A stretch of DNA of 64,000 nt from Shewanella corallii (GCF_023349125.1 NZ_JAKIKT010000015.1:1-64000); one strand, 5' to 3'; shown: positions 1 through 8,649, numbered from the stretch's first letter. Notes: generated by a model not told the origin, from the letters alone. Numbers and translations are program-made.

Positions 1-27
1 TAGGTCATTGCCAAGCGCCAATTTAGT

Positions 28-104
28 GGAGCGGTAGTTCAGTTGGTTAGAATACCGGCCTGTCACGCCGGGGGTCGCGGGTTCGAGTCCCGTCCGCTCC
101 GCCA
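28..104 (+). tRNA. tRNA-Asp (anticodon GTC)
   Basis: A 77-nt cloverleaf with encoded CCA. The acceptor stem GGAGCGG pairs with CCGCTCC, the anticodon stem CCGGC/GCCGG encloses the loop CTGTCAC with GTC at 62-64, and the T arm contains GGTTCGAGTCC. It is followed at once by a strong terminator, so it is the intact member of what looks like a decaying tandem array. The window starts only 27 bases upstream, so the promoter or any upstream copies are out of view. Confidence 0.97.
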
Positions 105-114
105 CTTACAATGA

Positions 115-143
115 AGCCTCGTCAGAAATGACGAGGCTTTTTT
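115..143 (+). terminator. Rho-independent terminator after tRNA-Asp
   Basis: Perfect stem GCCTCGTCA/TGACGAGGC with a GAAA tetraloop and seven T residues, starting 10 bases after the tRNA CCA end. Confidence 0.93.
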
Positions 144-160
144 GTATTTTCAGAATTACA

Positions 161-257
161 CGAGCGGTAGTTCAGTTGGTTAGGCTCTTTGTTTAGAGAA
201 AGTCGGTCTGTCACGCGTGCCGAAGGCACACGGGTTCGAGTCCCGTCCGCTCCGCCA
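161..257 (+). pseudogene. Degenerate tRNA-Asp copy
   Basis: The 5' part (GAGCGGTAGTTCAGTTGGTTAG) and the 3' part (GGGTTCGAGTCCCGTCCGCTCCGCCA) match the intact tRNA-Asp at 28-104, and the anticodon context CTGTCAC is kept. About 15 extra bases sit in the D-arm/anticodon-arm junction, and the variable region is replaced by the small hairpin GTGCCGAAGGCAC. The first acceptor pair is lost (C instead of G) and the anticodon stem no longer pairs. It is 97 nt rather than 77 and very probably non-functional, although its own terminator is retained. An alternative is a transcribed tRNA-like RNA. Confidence 0.75.
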
Positions 258-269
258 ACTTAAGATGAA

Positions 270-298
270 AGCCTCTGCAGCAATGCAGAGGCTTTTTT
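270..298 (+). terminator. Terminator after tRNA-Asp pseudogene
   Basis: Stem AGCCTCTGCA/TGCAGAGGCT followed by a run of T. The spacing from the CCA end and the AACTTAAGATGAAA lead-in look like those of an array unit. Confidence 0.88.
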
Positions 299-458
299 CG
301 TTTATCCGGTCTTTGTACTCGGTGTTGTGGCGTCGCGGATAAATCCGCCCCAGCTACGCGCTGATCTACACGGATGTAGAGAATGTAGAAAACGTCTGGA
401 ACGGTTTTCTGCCGTAAGCTTGTGGCTGCGCCACACTCGCCCACAAACTTAAGTGAAA
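299..458. other. Remnant of a third tRNA-Asp repeat unit (no gene seen)
   Basis: No open frame here looks real. The end of the stretch (CCACAAACTTAAGTGAAAAGCCTC, 441-464) resembles the sequence that follows the pseudo-tRNA CCA (AACTTAAGATGAAAGCCTC), but no tRNA body precedes it. I read it as a third array unit whose tRNA has been deleted or replaced by unrelated sequence that includes small inverted repeats (for example around 366-395). Confidence 0.4.
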
Positions 459-485
459 AGCCTCATCTTCGGATGGGGCTTTTTG
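459..485 (+). terminator. Third array terminator
   Basis: Stem AGCCTCATC/GATGGGGCT with a TTCG tetraloop and five T residues. It is positioned like the terminators of the two preceding tRNA units. Confidence 0.8.
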
Positions 486-650
486 CGTTTTGTTTCCCAC
501 GACGGAGCCCTGCGGACTCCTGTCCGCTCCAGCCTTTCTTCATCCGTACTTTTGTTTACAGTCTGCTTTATGTAGATGTCGTCATACTCTATTGCTATCT
601 GTCATAGCCTCTCTTACCTTTACCTCAATTAAATCATTCAGGGACAGACA

Positions 651-1925
651 ATGAAGCTTGAAATGATCTGCACCGGCGAAGAGGTGCTGTCGGGACAAAT
701 AGTGGATACCAACGCCGCCTGGTTTGCCGATACCATGATGGATGAGGGTATTGAGGTTGCCCGCCGTATTACTGTGGGCGACAGATTGGAAGATCTGGTA
801 GAGGTGTTTCGTGAACGTAGCTTACATGCTGATGTAATTCTGGTTAACGGTGGCCTGGGTCCTACCACTGATGACCTGTCAGCACAGGCCATGGCTGAGG
901 CCAAGGGCGAACCCTTGGTGGAGAACACTGAGTGGCGTCAACGGCTCGAGGATTGGTTCAGCAAACACAATCGTGTGATGGCCAGGAGTAACCTCAAACA
1001 GGCCATGCTTCCAGAATCAGCGGTTATGGTGGATAACCCTGTGGGGACTGCCTGTGGCTTCAGAGTTAAGCTTAATCGTGCCTGGTTGTTCTTTACGCCT
1101 GGCGTACCATTTGAGCTTAAGCACATGATTCCCGAGCAGTTCATTCCTTTTATCAAGCAGGAGTTTCAGCTTGATACCGCCACTAAGGTAAAGAAGCTGC
1201 TGACTCTTGGTCAAGGCGAGTCCATGTTGCAGGACAAGCTGTCTGAGTTGGAACTGCCTGAAGGTGTCACTCTGGGATATCGCTCCAGTATGCCCTACAT
1301 CGAGATCAAGCTGTTTGCCCGTGGTGAAGCTGCGATCGCTGCATTGGATGCTTTGGTTGGCAAGATACACTCTATTCTGGGGACAGGTGTTGTTGCTGAA
1401 GATAAGCCATCACTGGCGGAAGAGCTCCATCATCTGCTGTTGGCCAAAGGGAAAACTCTCAGTGCCGCAGAATCCTGTACCGGGGGCATGTTAACCAGTC
1501 AGTTGGTGGCCTTTCCCGGTAGCAGCGCCTATTTGATGCAAGGCCTGGTGACCTACAGCAATGAAGCCAAGGTCAAAATCCTGGGGGTGAAGCCTCAGAC
1601 GCTGGATGATTTTGGGGCTGTGTCTATTGAAACCGTTGAAGAGATGGCTGCAGGTGCCAGAGCGTTACTGGACAGCGACTATGCGCTGTCCACCAGTGGT
1701 ATTGCCGGCCCCGATGGCGGCACTGACGCCAAGCCTGTCGGTACTGTGGCCATTGCTCTGGCGACCCGCTATGGCGTATACAGTCAGATGATTAAGTTAC
1801 CCAGACGATCCCGTGAACTTGTCAGGCAACTCAGTAGCGCCGTTGCCTACGATATGCTGCGTCGTGAACTGCTCGGCGAAGCGCCAATTGTTGATTACGA
1901 CTCCATTGGCCGTTTTGCCAAGTAA
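651..1925 (+). CDS. cinA: CinA family protein (competence/damage-inducible; NMN amidohydrolase-like)
   Basis: A 424-residue two-domain CinA. The N-terminal half (about residues 1-170) is the molybdopterin-binding-like domain with the GEEVLSGQIVDTNA start and the NGGLGPTTDD motif. The C-terminal half (from about residue 258) is the PncC-type amidohydrolase domain with AAESCTGGMLT and STSGIAGPDGG. In this family the C-terminal domain deamidates nicotinamide mononucleotide in pyridine-nucleotide recycling, and the N-terminal domain is linked to ADP-ribose pyrophosphatase activity. Length is normal. The start has a modest AGGGACA ribosome site. It stands alone, ended by a bidirectional terminator shared with the convergent lipoprotein gene. 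Confidence 0.95.
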   Translation: MKLEMICTGEEVLSGQIVDTNAAWFADTMMDEGIEVARRITVGDRLEDLVEVFRERSLHADVILVNGGLGPTTDDLSAQAMAEAKGEPLVENTEWRQRLEDWFSKHNRVMARSNLKQAMLPESAVMVDNPVGTACGFRVKLNRAWLFFTPGVPFELKHMIPEQFIPFIKQEFQLDTATKVKKLLTLGQGESMLQDKLSELELPEGVTLGYRSSMPYIEIKLFARGEAAIAALDALVGKIHSILGTGVVAEDKPSLAEELHHLLLAKGKTLSAAESCTGGMLTSQLVAFPGSSAYLMQGLVTYSNEAKVKILGVKPQTLDDFGAVSIETVEEMAAGARALLDSDYALSTSGIAGPDGGTDAKPVGTVAIALATRYGVYSQMIKLPRRSRELVRQLSSAVAYDMLRRELLGEAPIVDYDSIGRFAK

Positions 1926-1961
1926 GTCGTTACTCACTGTTTTATAAGCTAACAGATAATA

Positions 1962-2004
1962 AAAAAGCACAGTCCTTTCTATTTCGAGAGTGACTGTGCT
2001 TTTT
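1962..2004. terminator. Bidirectional terminator between cinA and the lipoprotein gene
   Basis: AAAAAGCACAGTC at 1962-1974 pairs perfectly with GACTGTGCTTTTT at 1992-2004, giving T runs on both strands between convergent genes. Confidence 0.9.
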
Positions 2005-2062
2005 GTTATAAGACTTAACCTGTTTGGCTGGCCAGCCATACTAAAAGCGCTTATTTAAAGCC

Positions 2063-2605
2063 TTACTTAAATACCAATACCAGCTTACCGGGTTTCACCT
2101 TAATCTCTTCGGTGAGATTGGCCAGCATGGCCTGGTTGGTCTCCTGACGGTTCAACACATAGACAGGCTGAGTTTCCAAAAAGCCTCTGATATATCGCAT
2201 CAACTCAGGCGCGACGCCCTTGATAGCCACTTCCAGATCTCTGGGGTTGGATGCCACCTTGGTCAGCTGCAAATCTTTCAGGTAGATCCCCTGGTTGTGC
2301 TTGTCATACCAGGGCTTGGCCTCAAACTCAGCTGTCAGGGTCGCTCTCAGCGGCAGCAAAGGGTTGCTGATGGTAATGCTGGAGTCAGCCAGCACTGTCA
2401 TGGTATCCGGCTTTTCACCTAAACGTACCTCAACCTGGTTTAGTTTGAGGTTGGCTGAGACTATGCCGCTGCCCTGTTTAACGTCGAAACTGATCTCCTT
2501 GTTGAGATAGTCTGTCAGTTCCTGTTGGCTGATACTGTACTGAGTGGCACAGCCGGATAAGAGCATTAATCCGGCAGCCATCAGTGGTAGTAAAACTCGC
2601 TTCAT
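2063..2605 (-). CDS. DUF1439 (YceB-like) lipoprotein
   Basis: A 180-residue protein with a lipoprotein signal ending LMLLSGCA, so the mature chain should start at Cys19 and be membrane-anchored. The rest, with YSISQQELTDYLNK after the lipobox, resembles the YceB/DUF1439 family of envelope lipoproteins of unknown function. The start codon overlaps the ppc stop by four bases (ATGA), so it is translationally coupled to ppc, although no functional link is evident. Confidence 0.85.
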   Translation of the reverse strand: MKRVLLPLMAAGLMLLSGCATQYSISQQELTDYLNKEISFDVKQGSGIVSANLKLNQVEVRLGEKPDTMTVLADSSITISNPLLPLRATLTAEFEAKPWYDKHNQGIYLKDLQLTKVASNPRDLEVAIKGVAPELMRYIRGFLETQPVYVLNRQETNQAMLANLTEEIKVKPGKLVLVFK

Positions 2606-5232
2606 CCTGTGTTTCTCATTCCCGCGGCAACACCCGCAATAGTTAGCATCAGTGCCAATTGTACATTGTCTGAGGCATCTTCTTTACGGGTACGGGCCAG
2701 AAGTTCCGTCTGCAGGAAGTTCAATGGGTCGATATAGGGGTTTCTCAGCTGCACTGACTCACGGTTCCATGGAGTGTGAGACATCAGCTCATCTGTGCCT
2801 GTCAGCTCCATAACCGCTTCGATACCCAGCTGCAGACGCTCTCTCAGAGTAATGCCAAGATGATGCAGCGCTTGAGGGACCAATACGGTTTCATAGTAAC
2901 GGGCCAGATTAGGTTCTGCTTTGGCATACACCATCTCCAACATGGAGAGACGGGTATCGAAAAATGGCCAGGCAGCCATCTCCTTCAGCAGGTCGGCTTC
3001 GCCACGTTCCATGGCACTGCGCAGTGCTTCGCCGGCTCCCAGCCAGGCAGGGAGCATAAGTCGGTTCTGAGACCAGGCAAAAATCCACGGAATAGCACGC
3101 AGGCTTTCGATACCACCATCGACTCTGCGCTTGGCCGGACGACTGCCCAGCGGCAGTTGACCCAACTCCACCTCAGGTGTCGCGGCGCGGAAGTAGGCGA
3201 CAAAGTCAGGCTCTTCGCGCACTACCTTGCGGTAAGCGCCTACTGACTCATCGGCAATGCGCTGCATGCAGTCGCGCCACTCTGGCTTTGGCTCTGGTGG
3301 AGGCAGCAAGGTCGCTTCCATTACTGCCGAGGTATACAGGGCCAATGATTGAACCGCCAGTTTAGGCAGGCCAAATTTAAAGCGGATCATCTCACCCTGT
3401 TCGGTCACCCTAATACGGCCATCCACTGAGCCCGGAGGCTGGGACAGAATTGCCTGGTGAGCAGGACCGCCGCCCCGGCCAATGGTGCCACCGCGGCCAT
3501 GGAACAGATTGAGCTTCACCTGAGCATCGCGGCATACCTGTACCAATTGCTCCTGCGCTTGATATTGGGCCCAGGCTGCCGCCATCACACCGGCATCTTT
3601 TGCAGAGTCAGAGTAACCAATCATTACTTCCTGCATGCCTTTGGTATAGCCTCGGTACCAGTCAATCGCCAGTAGCTCACGGATACAGTCGGCGGCATTG
3701 TTCAGATCATCCAGGGTCTCAAACAGTGGGACTACACGGATAGGGTGGCGACAGCCGGTTTCTTTCAGCAGCAGCAGTACTGACAGTACATCCGATGGCT
3801 TGCCAGCCATGGAGATAACATAGGATCCCAGAGCGCTTGCTGGTTGAGAGGCGACTTCACGACAGGTCGCCAGTACTTCTGCAACTTCGTCTGAAGGGCA
3901 CCAGTCAGCAGGTAGCAATGGGCGTTTGCTGGAGAGTTCACGCAGCAAGAAGGCCTGTTTTTCGGTTTCTGACCAATGGGCATAGTCGCCCATACCCAGA
4001 TAACGGGTCAGCTCAGCAATGGCATCGCTGTGACGCTCAGCATCCTGACGAATATCCAGTCTCAGCATATGAATGCCAAAACAGGCCAGACGACGCAGCA
4101 TATCCAGCAGCAAGCCATTGGCGATCAGGCTCATACCGCAGTCGCACAGACTCTGATAGATCTGATTCAGCGGTGTTTTCAGATCATCTTCCTGCCAGAT
4201 GATGGTAGCCATATCCACTTCAGGCTTGTGACCTTCGAGGCGCAGGTTCAAATAATCTATGGTGTTACGCAGCTTTTGGCGCAGATCTCTGAGAATGTCC
4301 CGGTACGGCTCATGGCTGTTATTGGTCAGCGCTTTGAGCTCTTCGTTGGCTTCTTCCATCGACAGTTCGTTGACCAGCAGTACCACGTCTTTCAGATACA
4401 GGCGGGCCGCGGTATGACGATTACGATCCAGTACTTCGGCGGTGACTTTTGCGGTCACGAATGGGTTGCCGTCGCGGTCGCCCCCCATCCAACTGGAGAA
4501 GCGAACCGGAGCGATATCTATAGGGATCTTTTTGCCGGTACGCTCTTCAATCTGATCGTTCAACTGACGCAAAAAGTCAGGTACAGCCTGCCACAGTGAG
4601 TTTTCCACAGTGGCCAGCCCCCAGCGGGCTTCATCCACTGGCGTGGGGCGTTCATTACGGATCTCATTGGTGTGCCAGATCTGGGCGATCAACTGACGAA
4701 GTCTCAGGTTCTGAGCCTTGCGTTCGCGATCGCTCAGTTGCTCGTTTTCCAGGTTGGTGAGGCAATCAACCACAGCGGTATATTTTTGGATAAGAGTGCG
4801 ACGGGACACTTCTGTCGGGTGCGCCGTCAGTACCAGATCGATATCCATGTTGCCGAGGCATTCCAGCATCTTGTCTTCATCTATGCGGCCATTGAGCATG
4901 CGGCCCAGCAGCAGATCCACAGGATCCGGTACACAGATGATCTCGTCACAATTGCGGCTGATGGTGTGGAACTGCTCGGCAATGTTGGCCAGGTTCAGGA
5001 ACTGGTTAAAGGCTTTGGCAAAAGGCACCAGTTCGTCATCTGGCATAGCGGTCAGGAGATTCAGCATCTCCTCACGAGCCGCTTCATCACCCTGACGGGA
5101 TTGCTTGGCCAATTGGCGGATCAACTCAATCTTTTCGAGGAAGGTCTCACCCAGATCGCCCTTCATGGTATCGCCCAGGATCTGCCCCAACATACTGACG
5201 TTGGATCTCAGTGAGGCGTACATATCTGTCAT
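2602..5232 (-). CDS. ppc: Phosphoenolpyruvate carboxylase
   Basis: 876 residues, the usual size for bacterial PEPC, which carboxylates phosphoenolpyruvate to oxaloacetate to refill the TCA cycle. Visible landmarks are the catalytic histidine motif TAHPTE (about residue 134), GGDRDGNP, GYSDSAKDAG (about 541), the HGRGGTIGRGGGP loop (about 580) and the C-terminal MRNTG that closes the active site. I start at 5232 (MTDMYASLRSNV, with a GGAG ribosome site) rather than at the 63-base longer upstream frame, which has no family similarity. Supply of oxaloacetate, hence aspartate, suits the neighbouring arginine genes, since ArgG consumes aspartate. Confidence 0.97.
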   Translation of the reverse strand: MTDMYASLRSNVSMLGQILGDTMKGDLGETFLEKIELIRQLAKQSRQGDEAAREEMLNLLTAMPDDELVPFAKAFNQFLNLANIAEQFHTISRNCDEIICVPDPVDLLLGRMLNGRIDEDKMLECLGNMDIDLVLTAHPTEVSRRTLIQKYTAVVDCLTNLENEQLSDRERKAQNLRLRQLIAQIWHTNEIRNERPTPVDEARWGLATVENSLWQAVPDFLRQLNDQIEERTGKKIPIDIAPVRFSSWMGGDRDGNPFVTAKVTAEVLDRNRHTAARLYLKDVVLLVNELSMEEANEELKALTNNSHEPYRDILRDLRQKLRNTIDYLNLRLEGHKPEVDMATIIWQEDDLKTPLNQIYQSLCDCGMSLIANGLLLDMLRRLACFGIHMLRLDIRQDAERHSDAIAELTRYLGMGDYAHWSETEKQAFLLRELSSKRPLLPADWCPSDEVAEVLATCREVASQPASALGSYVISMAGKPSDVLSVLLLLKETGCRHPIRVVPLFETLDDLNNAADCIRELLAIDWYRGYTKGMQEVMIGYSDSAKDAGVMAAAWAQYQAQEQLVQVCRDAQVKLNLFHGRGGTIGRGGGPAHQAILSQPPGSVDGRIRVTEQGEMIRFKFGLPKLAVQSLALYTSAVMEATLLPPPEPKPEWRDCMQRIADESVGAYRKVVREEPDFVAYFRAATPEVELGQLPLGSRPAKRRVDGGIESLRAIPWIFAWSQNRLMLPAWLGAGEALRSAMERGEADLLKEMAAWPFFDTRLSMLEMVYAKAEPNLARYYETVLVPQALHHLGITLRERLQLGIEAVMELTGTDELMSHTPWNRESVQLRNPYIDPLNFLQTELLARTRKEDASDNVQLALMLTIAGVAAGMRNTG

Positions 5233-5371
5233 ATTTGCTCCAGAAATATCACATGCGTTGCTTAGGTTCAGGCACTGGCCTGAAGCAGGATACAATTCGC
5301 AACTGCTTTTGGTTTTCAGATCATCATACCTCGCTGCGACGCCCTGTACAGCGGCGAATGCGGTCTCAAGA

Positions 5372-6532
5372 TTATTTCATGCAAGCGTTATAAATCAGCT
5401 CCTTAAGTAAGCTAATGGTGGGCTTGATAAAAGCGGTATCCAGATACTCATCAGGCTGGTGTGCCTGCTCTATGCTGCCCGGCCCAAGCACCAAAGTTTG
5501 GCAACCCAACTGCTTAAGGTAGGGGGCTTCTGTAGCGTAGTTAACCACTTCTGGCTGATGGCCGGAAAGTCTGGCGACATCATGTACCCATGGGGTGTCG
5601 CAATTGCCATGAAATGCTTCCGAACCTGGATATAGGTTGAAGATATCCAAAGTGCCCGGGTACTCATCCTGAATTGGGGACAGATACTGGCGCAGCAACA
5701 CTTCGAGGTCTTCCAACGGAATGCCGGGAACAGGACGGATATCCATATGCAGTTCACAGCAGCCACAAATTCGGTTGGCGGCATCCCCGCCATGGATATG
5801 CCCCAGGTTCAATGTTGGGTAGGGGACACTGAATACTGATTCATTGTAGTTGGCCTTGAGGTGCTCCCTAAGTTTCAGCAACTGACTAATTGCCAGGTTC
5901 ATCACTTCAATGGCATTCAGTCCTCTTTCCGGATCTGATGAGTGACCACTGCGACCGGTAATACGTATACCTTTGGCCAGGTGCCCCTTGTGCATATACA
6001 CAGGGCGCAGGCCGGTGGGTTCACCGATAACGGCATAGTCCGGCTGAATGCGACCTTCAGCGGCAAAGGCCTTGGCACCGTTCATAGTGGTTTCCTCGTC
6101 GGCGCTGGCGAGAATATAGAGAGGCTTCTTCAGCTCAGTCAGTGGCAGTTCCTGCACAGCAGCCAGCACCAGAGCGAAGAAACCTTTCATATCGCAGGTC
6201 CCAAGCCCATACCAACGTCCGTCTTTCTCTGTCAGGGTGAAGGGGTCACTGCTCCAGCGAGCATCATCATAAGGGACGGTATCAGTGTGACCGCTGAGCA
6301 GTAGCCCGCCAGTGGGATTGCTCGGTGGTACTATGCTGGCCAGCAAATTGTGCTTGCCGCGGCTGTTAAATACGCTTTGTACCTGGCACTGAAACCCCAA
6401 ATCTGTCAGCCACTGATGCAGGAGTTCAATAACAACCTGGTTGGATTGATCCTGCTCAGCCTCCAGTGAGCTGATGGAGGGGGCTGCGATCAGAGACTGA
6501 AAACAGCTCTGCAGATCCGGAATTTTTTTCAT
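5372..6532 (-). CDS. argE: Acetylornithine deacetylase
   Basis: A 386-residue M20 metallo-deacylase that releases ornithine from N-acetylornithine, the fifth step of linear arginine synthesis. The zinc-binding landmarks are GHTDTVPYDD (about residue 80), GTCDMKGF, the catalytic pair in ADEETTMNG (about 143) and GEPTGL. It is divergent from argCBFGH across a regulatory gap of about 290 bases. An ArgE with ArgA-type acetylation fits the absence of argJ here. ARG-box-like sites lie 20-58 bases upstream of its start. Confidence 0.96.
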   Translation of the reverse strand: MKKIPDLQSCFQSLIAAPSISSLEAEQDQSNQVVIELLHQWLTDLGFQCQVQSVFNSRGKHNLLASIVPPSNPTGGLLLSGHTDTVPYDDARWSSDPFTLTEKDGRWYGLGTCDMKGFFALVLAAVQELPLTELKKPLYILASADEETTMNGAKAFAAEGRIQPDYAVIGEPTGLRPVYMHKGHLAKGIRITGRSGHSSDPERGLNAIEVMNLAISQLLKLREHLKANYNESVFSVPYPTLNLGHIHGGDAANRICGCCELHMDIRPVPGIPLEDLEVLLRQYLSPIQDEYPGTLDIFNLYPGSEAFHGNCDTPWVHDVARLSGHQPEVVNYATEAPYLKQLGCQTLVLGPGSIEQAHQPDEYLDTAFIKPTISLLKELIYNACMK

Positions 6533-6551
6533 AGGGTCATTCCAAATAATG

Positions 6552-6590
6552 ATAAAAATAGTTATTCACTTGTGTTGAATAATTAGTTTT
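6552..6590. promoter_or_regulatory. Probable pair of ArgR operators (ARG boxes)
   Basis: Two 18-base AT-rich imperfect palindromes separated by three bases: 6552-6569, ending TTATTCAC, and 6573-6590, beginning TGTTGAATAATTA. Each keeps one good half of the ArgR consensus TGAATnnnnATTCA. A three-base gap between tandem boxes is the usual arrangement for the hexameric arginine repressor. Position favours control of argE directly, and of argC only if its promoter lies this far upstream. The call rests on pattern matching by eye. Confidence 0.6.
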
Positions 6591-6642
6591 CTGTGTTAGT
6601 CTGTCAACCAGATTGAATATTTACCATCTTTGAGGCTGTAAA

Positions 6643-6732
6643 GTGAACATGGAATTTTGCTGCCTGGCGCTGTTAAACACTGCCAGTACAAAAGCGGACT
6701 TCAACAAAGAATCTACCTTCCTGCGACGATAA
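6643..6732 (+). CDS. Candidate arg operon leader peptide ending Arg-Arg
   Basis: A short frame in the argC leader starts at GTG 6643 (or the in-frame ATG at 6649), with GAGG seven bases upstream. It reads MNMEFCCLALLNTASTKADF and then nine more residues, ending Leu-Arg-Arg-stop with tandem CGA codons at 6724-6729. It is followed within 12 bases by a hairpin and T tract. Tandem codons for the regulated amino acid just before a leader stop, then a terminator, is the arrangement of classical attenuators. Only two Arg codons are present, so coincidence is possible. Confidence 0.45.
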   Translation: MNMEFCCLALLNTASTKADFNKESTFLRR

Positions 6733-6743
6733 TCCTTGTCATC

Positions 6744-6784
6744 GGCACTTTGCCATGGGCTTTTGCTGTGCCCACTATTTTTTT
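6744..6784 (+). terminator. Possible attenuator hairpin upstream of argC
   Basis: Two mutually exclusive stems share the same 3' arm: GGCAC (6744-6748) with GTGCC (6768-6772), and TGGGC (6756-6760) with GCCCA (6770-6774). Seven T residues follow at 6778-6784. The sequence CGAT over the leader Arg codons and stop can also pair with ATCG at 6741-6744. The short stems make termination strength uncertain. Confidence 0.4.
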
Positions 6785-6818
6785 CCTTTCTACCCTATTG
6801 ATAAACAAGAAATACTAA

Positions 6819-7811
6819 ATGAAAAACATAGCCATTATTGGGGCCAGCGGCTACACAGGTGCGCAGTTGGCAGCCCTTTTGTCTCAGGAAAGTGAGTTCT
6901 CTATCCAAGGCTTGTATGTCTCTGAGCAAAGTCAGGATTTGGGTAAGTCTTTGAGTCAGCTGTATCCGGCATACCAGACTCTGAAGCAGCCACTGAAGCC
7001 GCTGAGCAAAGAGAATAAAGCGACCATTATTGAACAGGCTGATGCTGTTGCATTGGCCACCGACCATAAGGTCAGTGCGGATTTGGTGGCCTGGCTGGCT
7101 GAGCAGGGCAAGCCGGTATTTGACCTCAGTGGGGCATATCGGTTCAACGATGCCAGCGTGTATCCCCATTGGTATGGCTTTGACCACCCGCATCCACAGC
7201 TGCTTTCCAGTGCAGTGTATGGCCTGGCTGAATGGCAAGAGGAAGAGATTGCCAAAGCCGATTTAATCGCCGTTCCAGGCTGTTACCCCACCGCATCATT
7301 GCTGGCATTAAAGCCGCTGGCAGGTTTGCTGGACAAACAGATTCGCCCGGTGATTAACGCTGTCAGCGGCGTTAGCGGTGCCGGTCGTAAAGCTCAAATG
7401 AATACCAGCTTCTGCGAAGTCAGCCTGACGCCTTATGGTGTGCTGGGCCATAGACACCAACCGGAAATCTCCAGTCAACTGGGCTGCGAAGTGATCTTTA
7501 CTCCGCATCTGGGCAATTTCAAACGGGGCATTCTTGCCACCATCACCACCAAGCTGGAAGCAGGAGTTACTGCCGCTGATGTCGCTCAGGCTCTGAGCTG
7601 TTATGACGATGCTGAGCTGGTGCATGTGTTGCCGCAGAGCTTCCCCAAAGTGGACGACGTCGCTGGCACTTCTCAGTGTTTGCTCGGTTGGAAGTATGAC
7701 GAACAGAGCCAGTACCTGGTGATTGTCAGTGCCATAGATAATTTGATGAAGGGGGCTGCCAGTCAGGCTTTCCAGTGCATAAAAATTCATTTTGGTAAAG
7801 TTGGTAAATAG
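6819..7811 (+). CDS. argC: N-acetyl-gamma-glutamyl-phosphate reductase
   Basis: 330 residues. The NADP-binding start IIGASGYTGAQL and the catalytic cysteine motif PGCYPTAS (about residue 152) identify ArgC, which reduces N-acetylglutamyl phosphate to the semialdehyde. HRHQPEI carries the active-site histidine. It is first in the argCBFGH operon, 46 bases before argB. The ribosome site is weak (AAGAAAT). Upstream lie a possible leader peptide and hairpin that may regulate it in addition to ArgR. Confidence 0.97.
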   Translation: MKNIAIIGASGYTGAQLAALLSQESEFSIQGLYVSEQSQDLGKSLSQLYPAYQTLKQPLKPLSKENKATIIEQADAVALATDHKVSADLVAWLAEQGKPVFDLSGAYRFNDASVYPHWYGFDHPHPQLLSSAVYGLAEWQEEEIAKADLIAVPGCYPTASLLALKPLAGLLDKQIRPVINAVSGVSGAGRKAQMNTSFCEVSLTPYGVLGHRHQPEISSQLGCEVIFTPHLGNFKRGILATITTKLEAGVTAADVAQALSCYDDAELVHVLPQSFPKVDDVAGTSQCLLGWKYDEQSQYLVIVSAIDNLMKGAASQAFQCIKIHFGKVGK

Positions 7812-7857
7812 ACCGCCACTGGGCAGTCAGTCATAGGCATAGGTTGAGGAATTCAGG

Positions 7858-8649
7858 ATGTCATCAGCGAAACAAAAAACACTGGTGTTGAAGGTTGGCG
7901 GCGCTTTGCTTGAGTGCGATATGGGTATTGCTCGTTTAATGCAGACTGCGGCCAGTTTACTGGAGCAAGGCAAGTCCTTGGTCATAGTCCATGGGGGCGG
8001 CTGTATTGTAGATAAGCAGCTGCAGCTCAATGGCATGACCACAGAAAAGAAAGAGGGATTGCGAGTGACTCCGCCAGAGCAGATGCCGATTATTGCCGGC
8101 GCGTTGGCAGGCAGTGCCAACAAATTACTGCAGTCGGCTGCCAGGGCTGCCGGGATTCACAGTGTTGGCTTGTGTCTGGGCGATGGCGATCTGCTTAATG
8201 CCGAAATCAAAGATGAGCAACTGGGTGCCGTGGGCCAGGTCACTGGCGGCAATCCGGCTTACCTGAATTTTATTCTTGCGCAGGGCTGGTTGCCCATTAT
8301 CAGCTCCATTGCATTGGATATCGATGGACAGCTGCTGAACGTCAATGCGGATCAGGCAGCGACAGCAGTGGCCAAACTGGTGGATGGCAAGCTGGTACTG
8401 CTGTCCGATGTGTCAGGTGTCCTTGATGGTAAAGGCCAATTGATCCCAAGTTTGAATGCCGCCGAGATTGCTGATTTGGTGAAGCTGGGAGTCATTGAGA
8501 AGGGCATGAAGGTCAAGGTTGAAGCAGCGTTGGAAGTCGCCCAGTGGATGGGGGAGGCGGTACAGGTCGCTTCCTGGCGGGATGCGGCTCAGATGCTGGC
8601 ACTGACCAAAGGCGAATTGATAGGTACTCAAATTCAGCCACAGCTGTAA
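7858..8649 (+). CDS. argB: Acetylglutamate kinase
   Basis: A 263-residue amino-acid-kinase-fold enzyme that phosphorylates N-acetylglutamate. It shows the phosphate-binding LKVGGALLE start, the HGGG loop (VHGGGCIVDKQL), and NVNADQAATAVA for acetylglutamate and ATP binding. At about 260 residues it lacks the N-terminal helix of arginine-inhibited hexameric kinases, so it is probably the dimeric, arginine-insensitive type, with control left to acetylglutamate synthase and transcription. A GAGG ribosome site lies eight bases upstream. Confidence 0.96.
   Translation: MSSAKQKTLVLKVGGALLECDMGIARLMQTAASLLEQGKSLVIVHGGGCIVDKQLQLNGMTTEKKEGLRVTPPEQMPIIAGALAGSANKLLQSAARAAGIHSVGLCLGDGDLLNAEIKDEQLGAVGQVTGGNPAYLNFILAQGWLPIISSIALDIDGQLLNVNADQAATAVAKLVDGKLVLLSDVSGVLDGKGQLIPSLNAAEIADLVKLGVIEKGMKVKVEAALEVAQWMGEAVQVASWRDAAQMLALTKGELIGTQIQPQL

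Noticed and set aside
211..444. 77-residue minus-strand frame containing a RTGLEPVCLRHA-like end
   Set aside because: It is the reverse of tRNA-derived sequence, a common source of false gene calls. It has no ribosome site and crosses the terminator.
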